Shown piece after piece: positions 46,101 to 52,855 of a stretch of 64,000 nt of DNA (position 1 is its first letter; each line of letters opens with the position of its first letter). This DNA comes from Holophagales bacterium UBA5704 (GTDB lineage Bacteria > Acidobacteriota > Thermoanaerobaculia > Multivoradales > UBA5704): contig DIHE01000089.1 in assembly GCA_002420005.1 (NCBI GenBank), positions 78,472-142,471 on the forward strand, read 5' to 3'. The notes under the pieces are model-generated. The model saw only the letters and a list, made by a program, of their open reading frames with translations, did no database searches and was not told the origin of the DNA. The translations under genes were made by a program, and so were the position numbers.

Positions 46101-46440
46101 GGACGTCTACGGTCTGCACCTCCAGTCCGACCTCGTCGTGTTGAGCGGCTGCCAGACCGCGCTCGGGCGGCGGATGCAGGGGGAAGGCTTGATCGGTCTC
46201 GCCTATGGCTTCCTCTTCGCCGGCTCCTCCCAGGTGCTGGCCAGCCTCTGGCCGGTGCGCGACCGTGCCACCGCCGAGCTGATGGAACGCTTCTATCGCG
46301 GTCTCTTCCAGCAGGGGCTGCGGCCCGGCGCCGCCCTGCGCGCGGCCCAGATCGAGATGTGGAACCGGCGCACCACCCGTGATCCCTTCTTCTGGGCCGC
46401 CTTCGTTCTCCAGGGGGACGATTTCTCGCCGGGCGGGTGA
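43165..46440 (+). CDS. Exported TPR-CHAT caspase-like peptidase
   Basis: This encodes 1091 residues from the second of two adjacent ATGs; the first ATG (43162) or a GTG at 43174 are alternatives. A signal peptide (LAALTALLALCVPSAVAEA) is followed by a PPC-like beta-domain of about 100 residues (SIALAAGDLLRIVAGQEELD, then AAGTYQIEVSSFSE). About ten TPR helical pairs follow (about 150-620). The C-terminal CHAT domain has the catalytic His in HFATHG and Cys in VLSGCQTALG. CHAT peptidases are caspase relatives, several of which act in signalling or defence. Export places this one outside the cytoplasm. It heads a module with an ECF sigma factor and a zinc-finger anti-sigma factor. Confidence 0.88.
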   Translation: MGCVHARSRRRGLAALTALLALCVPSAVAEAEQVRQMVGGEIHRESIALAAGDLLRIVAGQEELDLRLTLRDAEGRVLRSADAPTGQMEPETLSWIAPAAGTYQIEVSSFSEVSTPRAYRITVEPLRPAGPEDREEVAEEESVAAVDAQLNRGTPDVLARALEVYRAALERARRLDRPRRAAALLFRIGRAHQGRNEWSAARDSFAAALEIHRRLGDTRALAGTLSQIGRTFRALGDDAAALTALTESWTLWKDLGVPGEQANVDINLGHLHHTRGATEQALAAYQEALELFRQEHRTAQEIVVLNNLGGLREQLGEPQAALDLYQQALDLVKPLDRPGLEARIRNNIGVLLMNLGQVHEALEGYSAALPLFRRAGDGRGEAAVLHNLGDLLLDLGAPGQAEPLLRQARELEHATEDRRNEVSSLLLLARAAEDRGSPTDAEPLLAEALALQLQLGDPAGEAAVRLGQAGLLQALGRIDEAREAARRAVELARHSADAGKEARAQRLLGTFQAAQGDLESARSAFAEALRLASARQDVPEQARILREMGRAALRAGDPGAAREHLEAALAHFESLRSAIAGDRLRLSHFSLVRETHEIYVEALMQLHARQPGAGFARQALAAAEQARARGLFDVLRQARVEVRAADPALLQTEQRLRWELSAKADLRRRAAEGAVADLDRQIAALTAEYQLIEARLRAHSPRYAGLRQPDLQLAALQRDVLGGTTVLLEFLLAEPRSFAWLVTSGGVEPFELPGRGALQELARRVHERLGDPAAGRSTLQSDLQELSRLLLAPALGRLDPGALRLLVVADGALQYVPFAALPVAGPGGAPVPLIVRFEVLNVPSIAVLQEMRRGAASRRAAPADLAVLADPVFDPGDPRLSGGGEPARSTSAEDGFSRLDWSGREAAAIAAAAAGKDVRLALGFAARRDLALAPELARYRILHFATHGILDTEHPELSALVFSRLDEQGRPVEGFLRLQDVYGLHLQSDLVVLSGCQTALGRRMQGEGLIGLAYGFLFAGSSQVLASLWPVRDRATAELMERFYRGLFQQGLRPGAALRAAQIEMWNRRTTRDPFFWAAFVLQGDDFSPGG

Positions 46441-46495
46441 GAGGTCTTCTCAGCTCATCGCACTCCCTTTTCAGATGTCTTCACGGAGGTCCGAC

Positions 46496-46834
46496 ATGAC
46501 CATCGAAGGAACCTGGAAGCTCCACACCCACCGCTTCGCAGGAGCGCCCCGCCTCAACCCGGAACAAAATCTCGTCATCCGCCAGGAGGGCGACGTCTGG
46601 ACCGTCACCTTCAAAGCAGGGGGCCGCGTGAGAAGCCTTTCCCTCACAACCTCCAACCCCGTCACCGAGTTCGATCTCACCGACTCTACCGACTCGGTGA
46701 AGATCCAAGGTAAGTTTTTCGCTTCGGCGCCCGACAGAATCATCGGGCTCGTCTACGCCGCCGCACCACTCCCGGAGCCCACCGATGCCGACGTCTTCCT
46801 TGCGGTTCGCACCGGAGGCCTGGACGAATCCTGA
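46496..46834 (+). CDS. Small unknown protein between CHAT and sigma factor genes
   Basis: This encodes 112 residues. ACGGAGGT lies 5 nt before the ATG at 46496. It is beta-rich (GTWKLHTHRF, DVWTVTFKAGG, FDLTDSTDSVKIQGKFF), with no signal peptide and no family I know. Its last 50 bp overlap the first codons of the ECF sigma gene, whose ribosome binding site lies inside it, so the two are translationally linked. It may be a target or regulator of the CHAT/sigma module. Confidence 0.68.
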   Translation: MTIEGTWKLHTHRFAGAPRLNPEQNLVIRQEGDVWTVTFKAGGRVRSLSLTTSNPVTEFDLTDSTDSVKIQGKFFASAPDRIIGLVYAAAPLPEPTDADVFLAVRTGGLDES

Positions 46835-47534
46835 GGCGACGGCCATCCGGCCACGCATCCGCCGGCGCCTGTGGTACCGTTCGGTCGCGAACGATCCGGG
46901 AGCCCGACGCCTGTCCACGCCCGTCCCGCCGCCGTCCGGAGACCTCTCCGGCCCTCCGTCTCTGCCCGGCTTTGCCGAGAGAGATCTGGTGCTCCGCATC
47001 CAGGCCGGGGACGCCGCAGCGGAGGCCGAGCTGGTCGACCGCTACGGCGAGGTCCTCCTCTTTCTCCTGAAGCGCTGGACCCGCGATGCCGAGACCGCCG
47101 CGGACCTGCGCCAGGAGACCCTGCGCCGGGCGATCGAGAAGATCCGCCGCGGCGAGGTCCGCGAGCCGGAGCACCTCGCCGCCTTCTTGCGCAGCCTGGC
47201 GAAGAACCTCAGCACGCAGCTCTACCGGCGCAGCGGGGAAAAGACCGAGCGCCACGAGCCGCTCGATCCGGTGCGCGAGATCGCCGGCCGCGAGCCGGAT
47301 GCGCTGGCCCTCCTGCTCCGCGCCGAGAAGACCCGCCTCGCCCGCCAGGTGCTGGGCTCGCTGGGCACCGAGCGGGACCGCGAGGTCCTCGTCCGCTACT
47401 ATCTCGCCGAAGAAAAGGCCGAGGGGATCTGCAGCGACCTGGGACTGACCGGCGAGCACTTCCATCGCGTGCTGCACCGCGCCCGGCAACGCTTCCGCCG
47501 GCTGTTTGAAGAGCGCAGCGCGGCGGCCCGTTGA
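46785..47534 (+). CDS. ECF-type RNA polymerase sigma factor
   Basis: This encodes 249 residues. GGAG lies 8 nt before the ATG at 46785, which gives a 60-residue N-terminal extension ahead of the usual start; there is no in-frame start just before region 2. Region 2 is ELVDRYGEVLLFLLKRWTRD with AADLRQETLRRAIEKI, and region 4 is LGTERDREVLVRYYLAEEKA with GLTGEHFHRVLHRARQRFR. ECF factors redirect RNA polymerase to a small regulon once their anti-sigma factor is released. The anti-sigma gene begins 11 nt downstream. The extension may be specific to its control. Confidence 0.85.
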   Translation: MPTSSLRFAPEAWTNPEATAIRPRIRRRLWYRSVANDPGARRLSTPVPPPSGDLSGPPSLPGFAERDLVLRIQAGDAAAEAELVDRYGEVLLFLLKRWTRDAETAADLRQETLRRAIEKIRRGEVREPEHLAAFLRSLAKNLSTQLYRRSGEKTERHEPLDPVREIAGREPDALALLLRAEKTRLARQVLGSLGTERDREVLVRYYLAEEKAEGICSDLGLTGEHFHRVLHRARQRFRRLFEERSAAAR

Positions 47535-47545
47535 AAGGAGCCACC

Positions 47546-48370
47546 ATGGACCACCGGGAGATCCAGGAGAACCACGTCGTCGACCGCTACCTGGCCGGCG
47601 CGCTCTCGCCGGAGGAGGAGGAGCGGTTCGAGGTGCACCTTCTGGAGTGCGCGCCCTGTTTCGCGGAGGTCCGCGCGGGCGACGATTTCCAGGAAGCGCT
47701 CCGCACCGTGGCCGCCGAGGACGCGGCCCCGGCCCGGGCCGCGGTTCAGATCGGTCTCCTCGCCTGGCTCGTGCACCGCAGCCGCACCCCCCGCTGGGCG
47801 GTCCTCCTCGGCGGCCTCCTGCTCGCCGCCGCCCCCACGGCCTGGCTGCTCTGGCGGCAAGCCGGCCTGCAGCGGGAGCTCGTCGCAGCCCGGGCCTCGC
47901 TCCGGCCACCCGCAACCCCTCCACCGCCGACCGCGCCCGCGCCCGACCCCCGTCTGGCCGAGGAGCTGCAACGCCAAGCCGCCGCCACGGATCGACTGCG
48001 CGGCGAGCTGGACCGCCTCGCCCGCCCCCAGGCGGCCGTCCTGGTCTCCCTGGGGCTCGTCCGTGGAGAGGGCACCGGCCCCGAGGTGCCGGGCCTGCGC
48101 CTCGACGCCGCCGCACCCTGGATCGTCCTCTCCGTCGAGCTCCCGCCTGCGGGCCACCCCGCCTGGCGCGCCACGCTGCTCGACGCAAAAGGCCGGGTTC
48201 TCTGGCAGGGTGACCGACTCGCGCCGAGCCTCTATGAAACCCTTCTGATCAACGTTCCGACGCGCTTCCTGCCCCCCGGCGGCTACCGCCTGCGCCTCGA
48301 AGGCCTCCCGGCCGGCGCCGCTCCCGTTCCCGCCGGAGAGCTGCCGTTCCGCATTCTGCCCCCCACCTGA
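47546..48370 (+). CDS. Membrane anti-sigma factor with zinc-finger domain
   Basis: This encodes 274 residues. AAAGGAG lies 6 nt before the ATG at 47546. The N-terminal RYLAGALSPEEEERFEVHLLECAPC carries the H-x3-C-x2-C motif of ZAS/zf-HC2 anti-sigma factors. One membrane helix follows (AVLLGGLLLAAAPTAWLLW, about residues 90-110). The C-terminal 160 residues would face the periplasm: a coiled stretch with RQAAATDRLRGELDRL and then a beta-domain. The periplasmic part could sense a signal or be cut by a peptidase; the exported CHAT peptidase upstream is an obvious candidate, though this is only inference. Confidence 0.85.
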   Translation: MDHREIQENHVVDRYLAGALSPEEEERFEVHLLECAPCFAEVRAGDDFQEALRTVAAEDAAPARAAVQIGLLAWLVHRSRTPRWAVLLGGLLLAAAPTAWLLWRQAGLQRELVAARASLRPPATPPPPTAPAPDPRLAEELQRQAAATDRLRGELDRLARPQAAVLVSLGLVRGEGTGPEVPGLRLDAAAPWIVLSVELPPAGHPAWRATLLDAKGRVLWQGDRLAPSLYETLLINVPTRFLPPGGYRLRLEGLPAGAAPVPAGELPFRILPPT

Positions 48371-48507
48371 ACAACTTCCTTTCGGCCGGTGAGAGGTTTC
48401 GCCGCGCCGCCGCACTCCTCCGCTGAAACCGATCACCGTCGATCCCTTCCGATCGATCGCGATCATCGCTCAGGCGGCCGGATCGGCCGCGGAAAGGACA
48501 GGTTCTC

Positions 48508-49008
48508 ATGACCGATCTCAGGGAGTACTTTCCCCCCAACCGCCCGCGTTTCACGATCAACTACCAGGGTAAAACGGTAGGCTCGGGTGCATTCGGGCAA
48601 TACGAAAGCTCGCTGGTGCGTCTGGTGGGGCGGCTGGACATCACCGACGGGCGCTTCCCTTACAAGGGCAGTTTCAATATCGCCCTGCGGCTGCGCGCCC
48701 ATCAAGGCATCGCCATTGTTGTCAAGCTCGATACCGGGACGACCCAGGACCACTACGGCAAACTGGAGGCCGACGGCTCCCGGGCGGTGGCCCATGTCAA
48801 GCTCTTTGACCGCCCCATGGTTGTCACGCTCCGGAGAAACAATTCCTGGTCCGAGATCAAGCTCGAAGCCCCGGGGTTGACGGCCGAGGCCTCGCTCGTT
48901 CCGCTCACCGCGGAAGCGGAGGCCGATCTGCCGGCCGACCTCCTGTTCGACCCTGCCACGATGCCCCTCTCCGCAGATCCCCTCTTCGAAGAGGAAGCCG
49001 GCGGCTAA
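48508..49008 (+). CDS. Unknown protein downstream of the sigma/anti-sigma pair
   Basis: This encodes 166 residues. AAAGGA lies about 9 nt before the ATG at 48508. It is beta-rich in pattern (FTINYQGKTVGSGAFG, RFPYKGSFNIALRL, HVKLFDRPMVVTLRR) with an acidic C-terminal tail ending FEEEAGG. There is no signal peptide and no family I can name. The 137-nt gap after the anti-sigma gene is rich in GATC/CGATC words and may hold its own promoter. Like 46496-46834 it is a candidate member of the sigma regulon or a partner of CHAT, judged only from position. Confidence 0.65.
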   Translation: MTDLREYFPPNRPRFTINYQGKTVGSGAFGQYESSLVRLVGRLDITDGRFPYKGSFNIALRLRAHQGIAIVVKLDTGTTQDHYGKLEADGSRAVAHVKLFDRPMVVTLRRNNSWSEIKLEAPGLTAEASLVPLTAEAEADLPADLLFDPATMPLSADPLFEEEAGG

Positions 49009-49089
49009 GCACGGCCACCGGGATGCGGGGGCGGCCGGGGCGAGCGGTTCCGGCGCCCCTGCGGTATCCTCGGCGGGAGGTGGACACGG

Positions 49090-49845
49090 ATGACCGATGA
49101 TCCCTACTCCCGCGTCGACTATCGCCGCCTGATCGCCTGGCCGCATCGCATCGAGCGGGAATGGCCGTTTCTCGCGCGCATCCTCGCCACGGCGCCCTCG
49201 CAGCGGGTGCTCGATCTCGGGTGCGGCACCGGCGAGCACTCCCGCCGCCTGGCGGCGGCGGGCTTCGAGGCCGTCGGCGTCGATGCGTCAGAATCCATGC
49301 TGCGCAAGGCACAAGAGGAGCCTCTGCCGGAAAACCTCCGCTTCGTCCTCGGAGACATCTGCGACCTCGGGCACTGCGTCGAGGGCTCGTTCGGCGGCGC
49401 CCTCTGCCTGGGCAATGCGCTGCCCCACCTGTTGACCGACGACGACCTCCGGCGTTTCGCCGCGGGCCTGCGCGAGCGCCTCCTCCCCGGGGCTCCGCTG
49501 ATCCTCCAGCTCCTCAACTACGACCGGATCTTCACCGCCAACGAGCGGCACCTGCCGATCAACGTCCGGCCGGATCCGGACGGTGAGATCGTCTTCCTCC
49601 GCTTGATGACGCCCCAGCCGGACGGCACGGTCCTGTTCTACCCGACGACCCTCCATCTGCGCCCGGGCCGCGAGCCGGCCGTGGAGGTCAAGCACTCGCG
49701 GGAAGTGCACCTGCGCGGCTGGAAGCGCGCGGAGGTGGAAGCTTGTCTCGACCAAGAAGGGTTCCACCTTCGCGAAGCCTTCGGCGGCTTCGACGGTGAG
49801 CCGTGGGAGGAGAGCTCGCGGGACCTGCTTCTCGTGGCGCGGTAG
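49090..49845 (+). CDS. Class I SAM-dependent methyltransferase
   Basis: This encodes 251 residues. GGGAGG lies 9 nt before the ATG at 49090. Motif I is VLDLGCGTGEHSRRLA, the acidic end of strand 2 is AVGVDASESML, and motif IV-like residues follow at LCLGNALPHLL. This is a small-molecule or protein methyltransferase of the Methyltransf_11/25 type; the acceptor is unknown. A TATCCT -10-like element preceded by TGCGG lies at 49065-49070. It appears to be a single-gene unit. Confidence 0.85.
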   Translation: MTDDPYSRVDYRRLIAWPHRIEREWPFLARILATAPSQRVLDLGCGTGEHSRRLAAAGFEAVGVDASESMLRKAQEEPLPENLRFVLGDICDLGHCVEGSFGGALCLGNALPHLLTDDDLRRFAAGLRERLLPGAPLILQLLNYDRIFTANERHLPINVRPDPDGEIVFLRLMTPQPDGTVLFYPTTLHLRPGREPAVEVKHSREVHLRGWKRAEVEACLDQEGFHLREAFGGFDGEPWEESSRDLLLVAR

Positions 49846-49881
49846 GACCGCGCCACCTGGGCGGTTCTGGGCCAGCCTGCG

Positions 49882-49887
49882 TATAAT
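49882..49887 (+). promoter_or_regulatory. -10 element directly before a start codon
   Basis: A perfect TATAAT, preceded by CTGCG, ends only 5 nt before the ATG at 49893. Transcription would start at or next to the start codon, giving a leaderless mRNA; no Shine-Dalgarno is present. Confidence 0.5.
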
Positions 49888-49892
49888 TCGTC

Positions 49893-51842
49893 ATGCGAGG
49901 CTTCAAACCCGATCTGCACCTCTTCCTCCCAGCCCTGGCCCTTGCCCTCGCCGCCTCTCCGGCCCTGGCCGGAGTCAACTGGTGGACTCCGGTCGGTCCC
50001 GAAGGCGGTACCGCCACCTCCCTCGTGATCGATCCCGCGACGCGCATCCTGTATGCCGCAGCGAACGGCAGCGTCTTCGCCAGCTCCGATGGCGGGACGA
50101 CCTGGGAGCGCCGCAACCGCGGGCTCCAGGACGACGTGCGGCGGCTCGCCGCGGCCTCCACGCCAACGCCCGCCCTCTACGCGGCCAGCCTGCGGGAGGT
50201 CTACCGCTCCGCGGACGGTGGCGCCTCCTGGACCTCCACCCACGTCGAAAACCTTCTCCTCGGCGGCCTCGACGCGCTGGCCGTCGATCCCTCCGACTCC
50301 GCGACGATCCTGGTGGGCAGCCTGTCCCGCGGCGAGATCCTCCGCAGCACCGACGGCGGAGCCAACTGGAGCCGGGTCTCCCAGAACCTTGCCTGCGGCG
50401 GGATCCACTCGCTGCAGAAGGGGCCCGAGGCCGCCACGTGGTATGCCGGCTGCGCGTCCGGCCAACCGACCCCCTTTCTCAAGAGCACAGACGCGGGGGC
50501 CACCTGGACGCCGGCAGGCTCCCCGCTGCCGCAGGGAGGAAGCCACCTCCAGGTCGTACCGGACCCCGGCCTCGGCGGCGTCCTCTACGCCTCGGCCGTC
50601 TTGCGCTGGATCACCAGGCCGGAATGGGCGGTGTACAAGACCACGGATGCCGGGGCCACTTGGACCTTCCTCACCGAGAGCTCCGGCCCCCTGGTGGCCG
50701 GACCGGCCGGCCAGCTTTTCGCCGGAACACTGCGCAGCACCGACAACGGAGCGTCGTGGCAGCCCTTGGGTCTCCCAGCCGCGCCGGGTGCCCTGGCGTT
50801 CGACCCCGCCGAGCCGGCGACGTACTTCGCCGGCCTCCCGGCCGGCATCTACCGGACCACCGACGACGCAGCGACCTGGAGCCTGCACTCTCGCGGGCTT
50901 TTCGCCACCCAGGTCGCCACGCTGGAGATCGCTCCGGACTCGACCCTCTACGCCTGGGTTCCCGGCCTCGGGCTGCGCAAGAAACCGGCCGGCGCCACCC
51001 GCTGGCGGCGTGCCGACAACGGTCTCCCTCTCGACGCCATCGCAGGCACTTTTCCCGGACCTCCGGCTCTGGCGATCGATCCCGCGACCCCCGCCCATCT
51101 CTTCCTCGGCTGGTCCTCCGGATTCGCCCGCAGCGCCGACGGCGGCGCCTCCTGGACCACCCCCGGAGCGGCGGACGGCCCCTGCCTGCGCATTCGTGAG
51201 CTGGCGCTCGATCCGCGCGATCCGGGGCGCCTCTATGCCGCGGGCTGGCTCTTCGAGGCGAGCTGCCTCGCGCCGGGCCGCAGTTGCCCGGTCTTCTTCA
51301 GCGAGGACGGCGGCGCGAGCTGGACCTGCGCCGGGGACGAGCGCCTGGGCTATGTGACCGCGCTCGTCGTGGACTCCTCCTCCCAACCCTCCCGCCTCTA
51401 CGCGACCAGTCTCGGCGAAGGCCTCTGGACCTCGGCCGACCGAGGCCGCACCTGGCGTCAGCTGAAGGGGCTGCGCCGCTTCGGCGACACGCTCCTGACC
51501 GTCACCGTCGATCCCAGGAACCCGCTTCAGCTGTACGTCGGAGACCTGTATGGCGGGCTCTACAAGAGCACCGACCGTGGCGCCACCTGGGCCGCCTTCA
51601 ACCGCGGCCTGCCGAGGGCCTCCGTCCGCAACCTCCTCGTCGACCCGCAGCGGCCCCAGACGGTCTATGCCAACAGCTCCGGGGAAGGGGTCTATGTGTC
51701 AGGCAACGGCGGCCGGACCTGGTTCCCCCTCAACGGCGGCCTGGCGTCCTCCCCCGGGGAGCTCCTCCTCGACCCGAGAAATCCCCGCAAGCTCTACGCC
51801 ACCACCTACCGGAACGGCATCTACGCCCACGAACGCCGCTGA
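49893..51842 (+). CDS. Secreted BNR/sortilin-type repeat protein
   Basis: This encodes 649 residues. A signal peptide (LHLFLPALALALAASPALA) precedes a series of beta-propeller repeats marked by Asp-box motifs SxDGGxxW: SSDGGTTW, SADGGASW, STDGGANW, STDAGATW, TTDAGATW and others, ending at SGNGGRTW. Between them are IDPATP/VDPRNPLQLY segments typical of sialidase-like or sortilin-like (VPS10/BNR) propellers. The sialidase catalytic residues are not apparent, so it is more likely a structural or glycan-binding exoprotein. It stands alone, with its own promoter close to the start codon. Confidence 0.85.
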   Translation: MRGFKPDLHLFLPALALALAASPALAGVNWWTPVGPEGGTATSLVIDPATRILYAAANGSVFASSDGGTTWERRNRGLQDDVRRLAAASTPTPALYAASLREVYRSADGGASWTSTHVENLLLGGLDALAVDPSDSATILVGSLSRGEILRSTDGGANWSRVSQNLACGGIHSLQKGPEAATWYAGCASGQPTPFLKSTDAGATWTPAGSPLPQGGSHLQVVPDPGLGGVLYASAVLRWITRPEWAVYKTTDAGATWTFLTESSGPLVAGPAGQLFAGTLRSTDNGASWQPLGLPAAPGALAFDPAEPATYFAGLPAGIYRTTDDAATWSLHSRGLFATQVATLEIAPDSTLYAWVPGLGLRKKPAGATRWRRADNGLPLDAIAGTFPGPPALAIDPATPAHLFLGWSSGFARSADGGASWTTPGAADGPCLRIRELALDPRDPGRLYAAGWLFEASCLAPGRSCPVFFSEDGGASWTCAGDERLGYVTALVVDSSSQPSRLYATSLGEGLWTSADRGRTWRQLKGLRRFGDTLLTVTVDPRNPLQLYVGDLYGGLYKSTDRGATWAAFNRGLPRASVRNLLVDPQRPQTVYANSSGEGVYVSGNGGRTWFPLNGGLASSPGELLLDPRNPRKLYATTYRNGIYAHERR

Positions 51843-51866
51843 GGCCGAGCCGGGGCTCCGGGCTGC

Positions 51867-51872
51867 TAGACT
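51867..51872 (+). promoter_or_regulatory. Extended -10 element of the carbamate kinase gene
   Basis: TGC-TAGACT is a good extended -10 (TGn plus hexamer). It lies about 56 nt before the ATG; the leader in between contains the hairpin at 51891-51914. Confidence 0.45.
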
Positions 51873-51890
51873 CTCCGCTTCTTGACGACC

Positions 51891-51914
51891 GCGCCGGGCC
51901 TTCTCGCCCGGCGC
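51891..51914 (+). promoter_or_regulatory. Perfect 9-bp leader hairpin ahead of carbamate kinase
   Basis: GCGCCGGGC, loop CTTCTC, GCCCGGCGC. The stem ends directly before AAGGAG, the ribosome binding site of the gene. It could modulate translation or stabilise the mRNA; it lacks a T-run, so it is not a standard terminator. Confidence 0.5.
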
Positions 51915-51928
51915 AAGGAGAGGTCTCG

Positions 51929-52855
51929 ATGCGCATTCTGGTGGCCCTCGGTGGGAACGCCCTGCTCCGCCGCGGCGAGCCGATGACGGCGGACAATCAA
52001 CGCAAAAACGTGCGGATCGCGGCGGAGGCGCTCGCGCCGCTCGGCCGCGAGCACCAGCTCGTCATCTCGCACGGCAACGGCCCGCAGGTCGGGCTCCTCG
52101 CCCTCCAGGGCGCCGCCTACTCGGAGGTGAGCCCCTACCCCCTCGACGTCCTCGGCGCCCAGACGGAGGGGATGATCGGCTACATGATCGAGCAGGAGCT
52201 CGGCAACATCCTCCCCTTCGAGCAGCCTCTCGCCACGATCCTCTCGATGGTCGAGGTCGATCCGAACGACCCCGCGTTCCAGAACCCGACCAAGCCGATC
52301 GGGCCGATTTACAGCCGGGAGGAGGCCGACCGGCTGGCGGCCGAGAAGGGGTGGGTCATGGCCGCGGACGGCGACCACTTCCGGCGCGTCGTCGCCTCGC
52401 CGCGCCCGCAGCGCATCTTCCAGCTCCGGCCGGTCAAGTGGCTGCTCGACAAGGGGTGCATCGTGATCTGCGCCGGCGGCGGCGGCATCCCCACCATGTA
52501 CAAGCCCGGCCGCCAGCTCCAGGGCGTCGAGGCGGTGGTGGACAAGGACCTGGCGAGCTCGCTCCTCGCCCGCGAGCTGGAGGTGGACCTGTTCATCATG
52601 GCGACCGACGCCGATGCGGTCTATCTCGACTGGGGCCAGCCCACCCGGCGGGCGATCCACCTCGCCTCTCCCGCCGCCCTGCGCGACCTGCGCTTCCCCG
52701 CCGGCTCGATGGGACCGAAGATCCAGGCCGCCATCGAGTTCGCCGAAGCCACCGGCAAGACCGCCGCCATCGGTGCCCTGCAGGATCTGGTCGCGATCTC
52801 CGAAGGCCGGGCAGGGACGCTCGTCACCACCGCAGCCGACGGCCTCACCACTTGA
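51929..52855 (+). CDS. arcC: Carbamate kinase
   Basis: This encodes 308 residues, the standard length. AAGGAG lies 8 nt before the ATG at 51929. The amino-acid-kinase fold is clear: MRILVALGGNALL, SHGNGPQVGLL, PYPLDVLGAQTEGMIGY, ICAGGGGIPT, VVDKDLASSLLA and MATDADAVYLD, ending GSMGPKIQAAIEFAE. The enzyme interconverts carbamoyl phosphate plus ADP with carbamate plus ATP in the cytoplasm, usually making ATP at the end of arginine deiminase, agmatine or purine breakdown. No arginine deiminase or carbamoyltransferase gene is nearby. It overlaps the convergent PH-domain gene by 11 bp. Confidence 0.93.
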   Translation: MRILVALGGNALLRRGEPMTADNQRKNVRIAAEALAPLGREHQLVISHGNGPQVGLLALQGAAYSEVSPYPLDVLGAQTEGMIGYMIEQELGNILPFEQPLATILSMVEVDPNDPAFQNPTKPIGPIYSREEADRLAAEKGWVMAADGDHFRRVVASPRPQRIFQLRPVKWLLDKGCIVICAGGGGIPTMYKPGRQLQGVEAVVDKDLASSLLARELEVDLFIMATDADAVYLDWGQPTRRAIHLASPAALRDLRFPAGSMGPKIQAAIEFAEATGKTAAIGALQDLVAISEGRAGTLVTTAADGLTT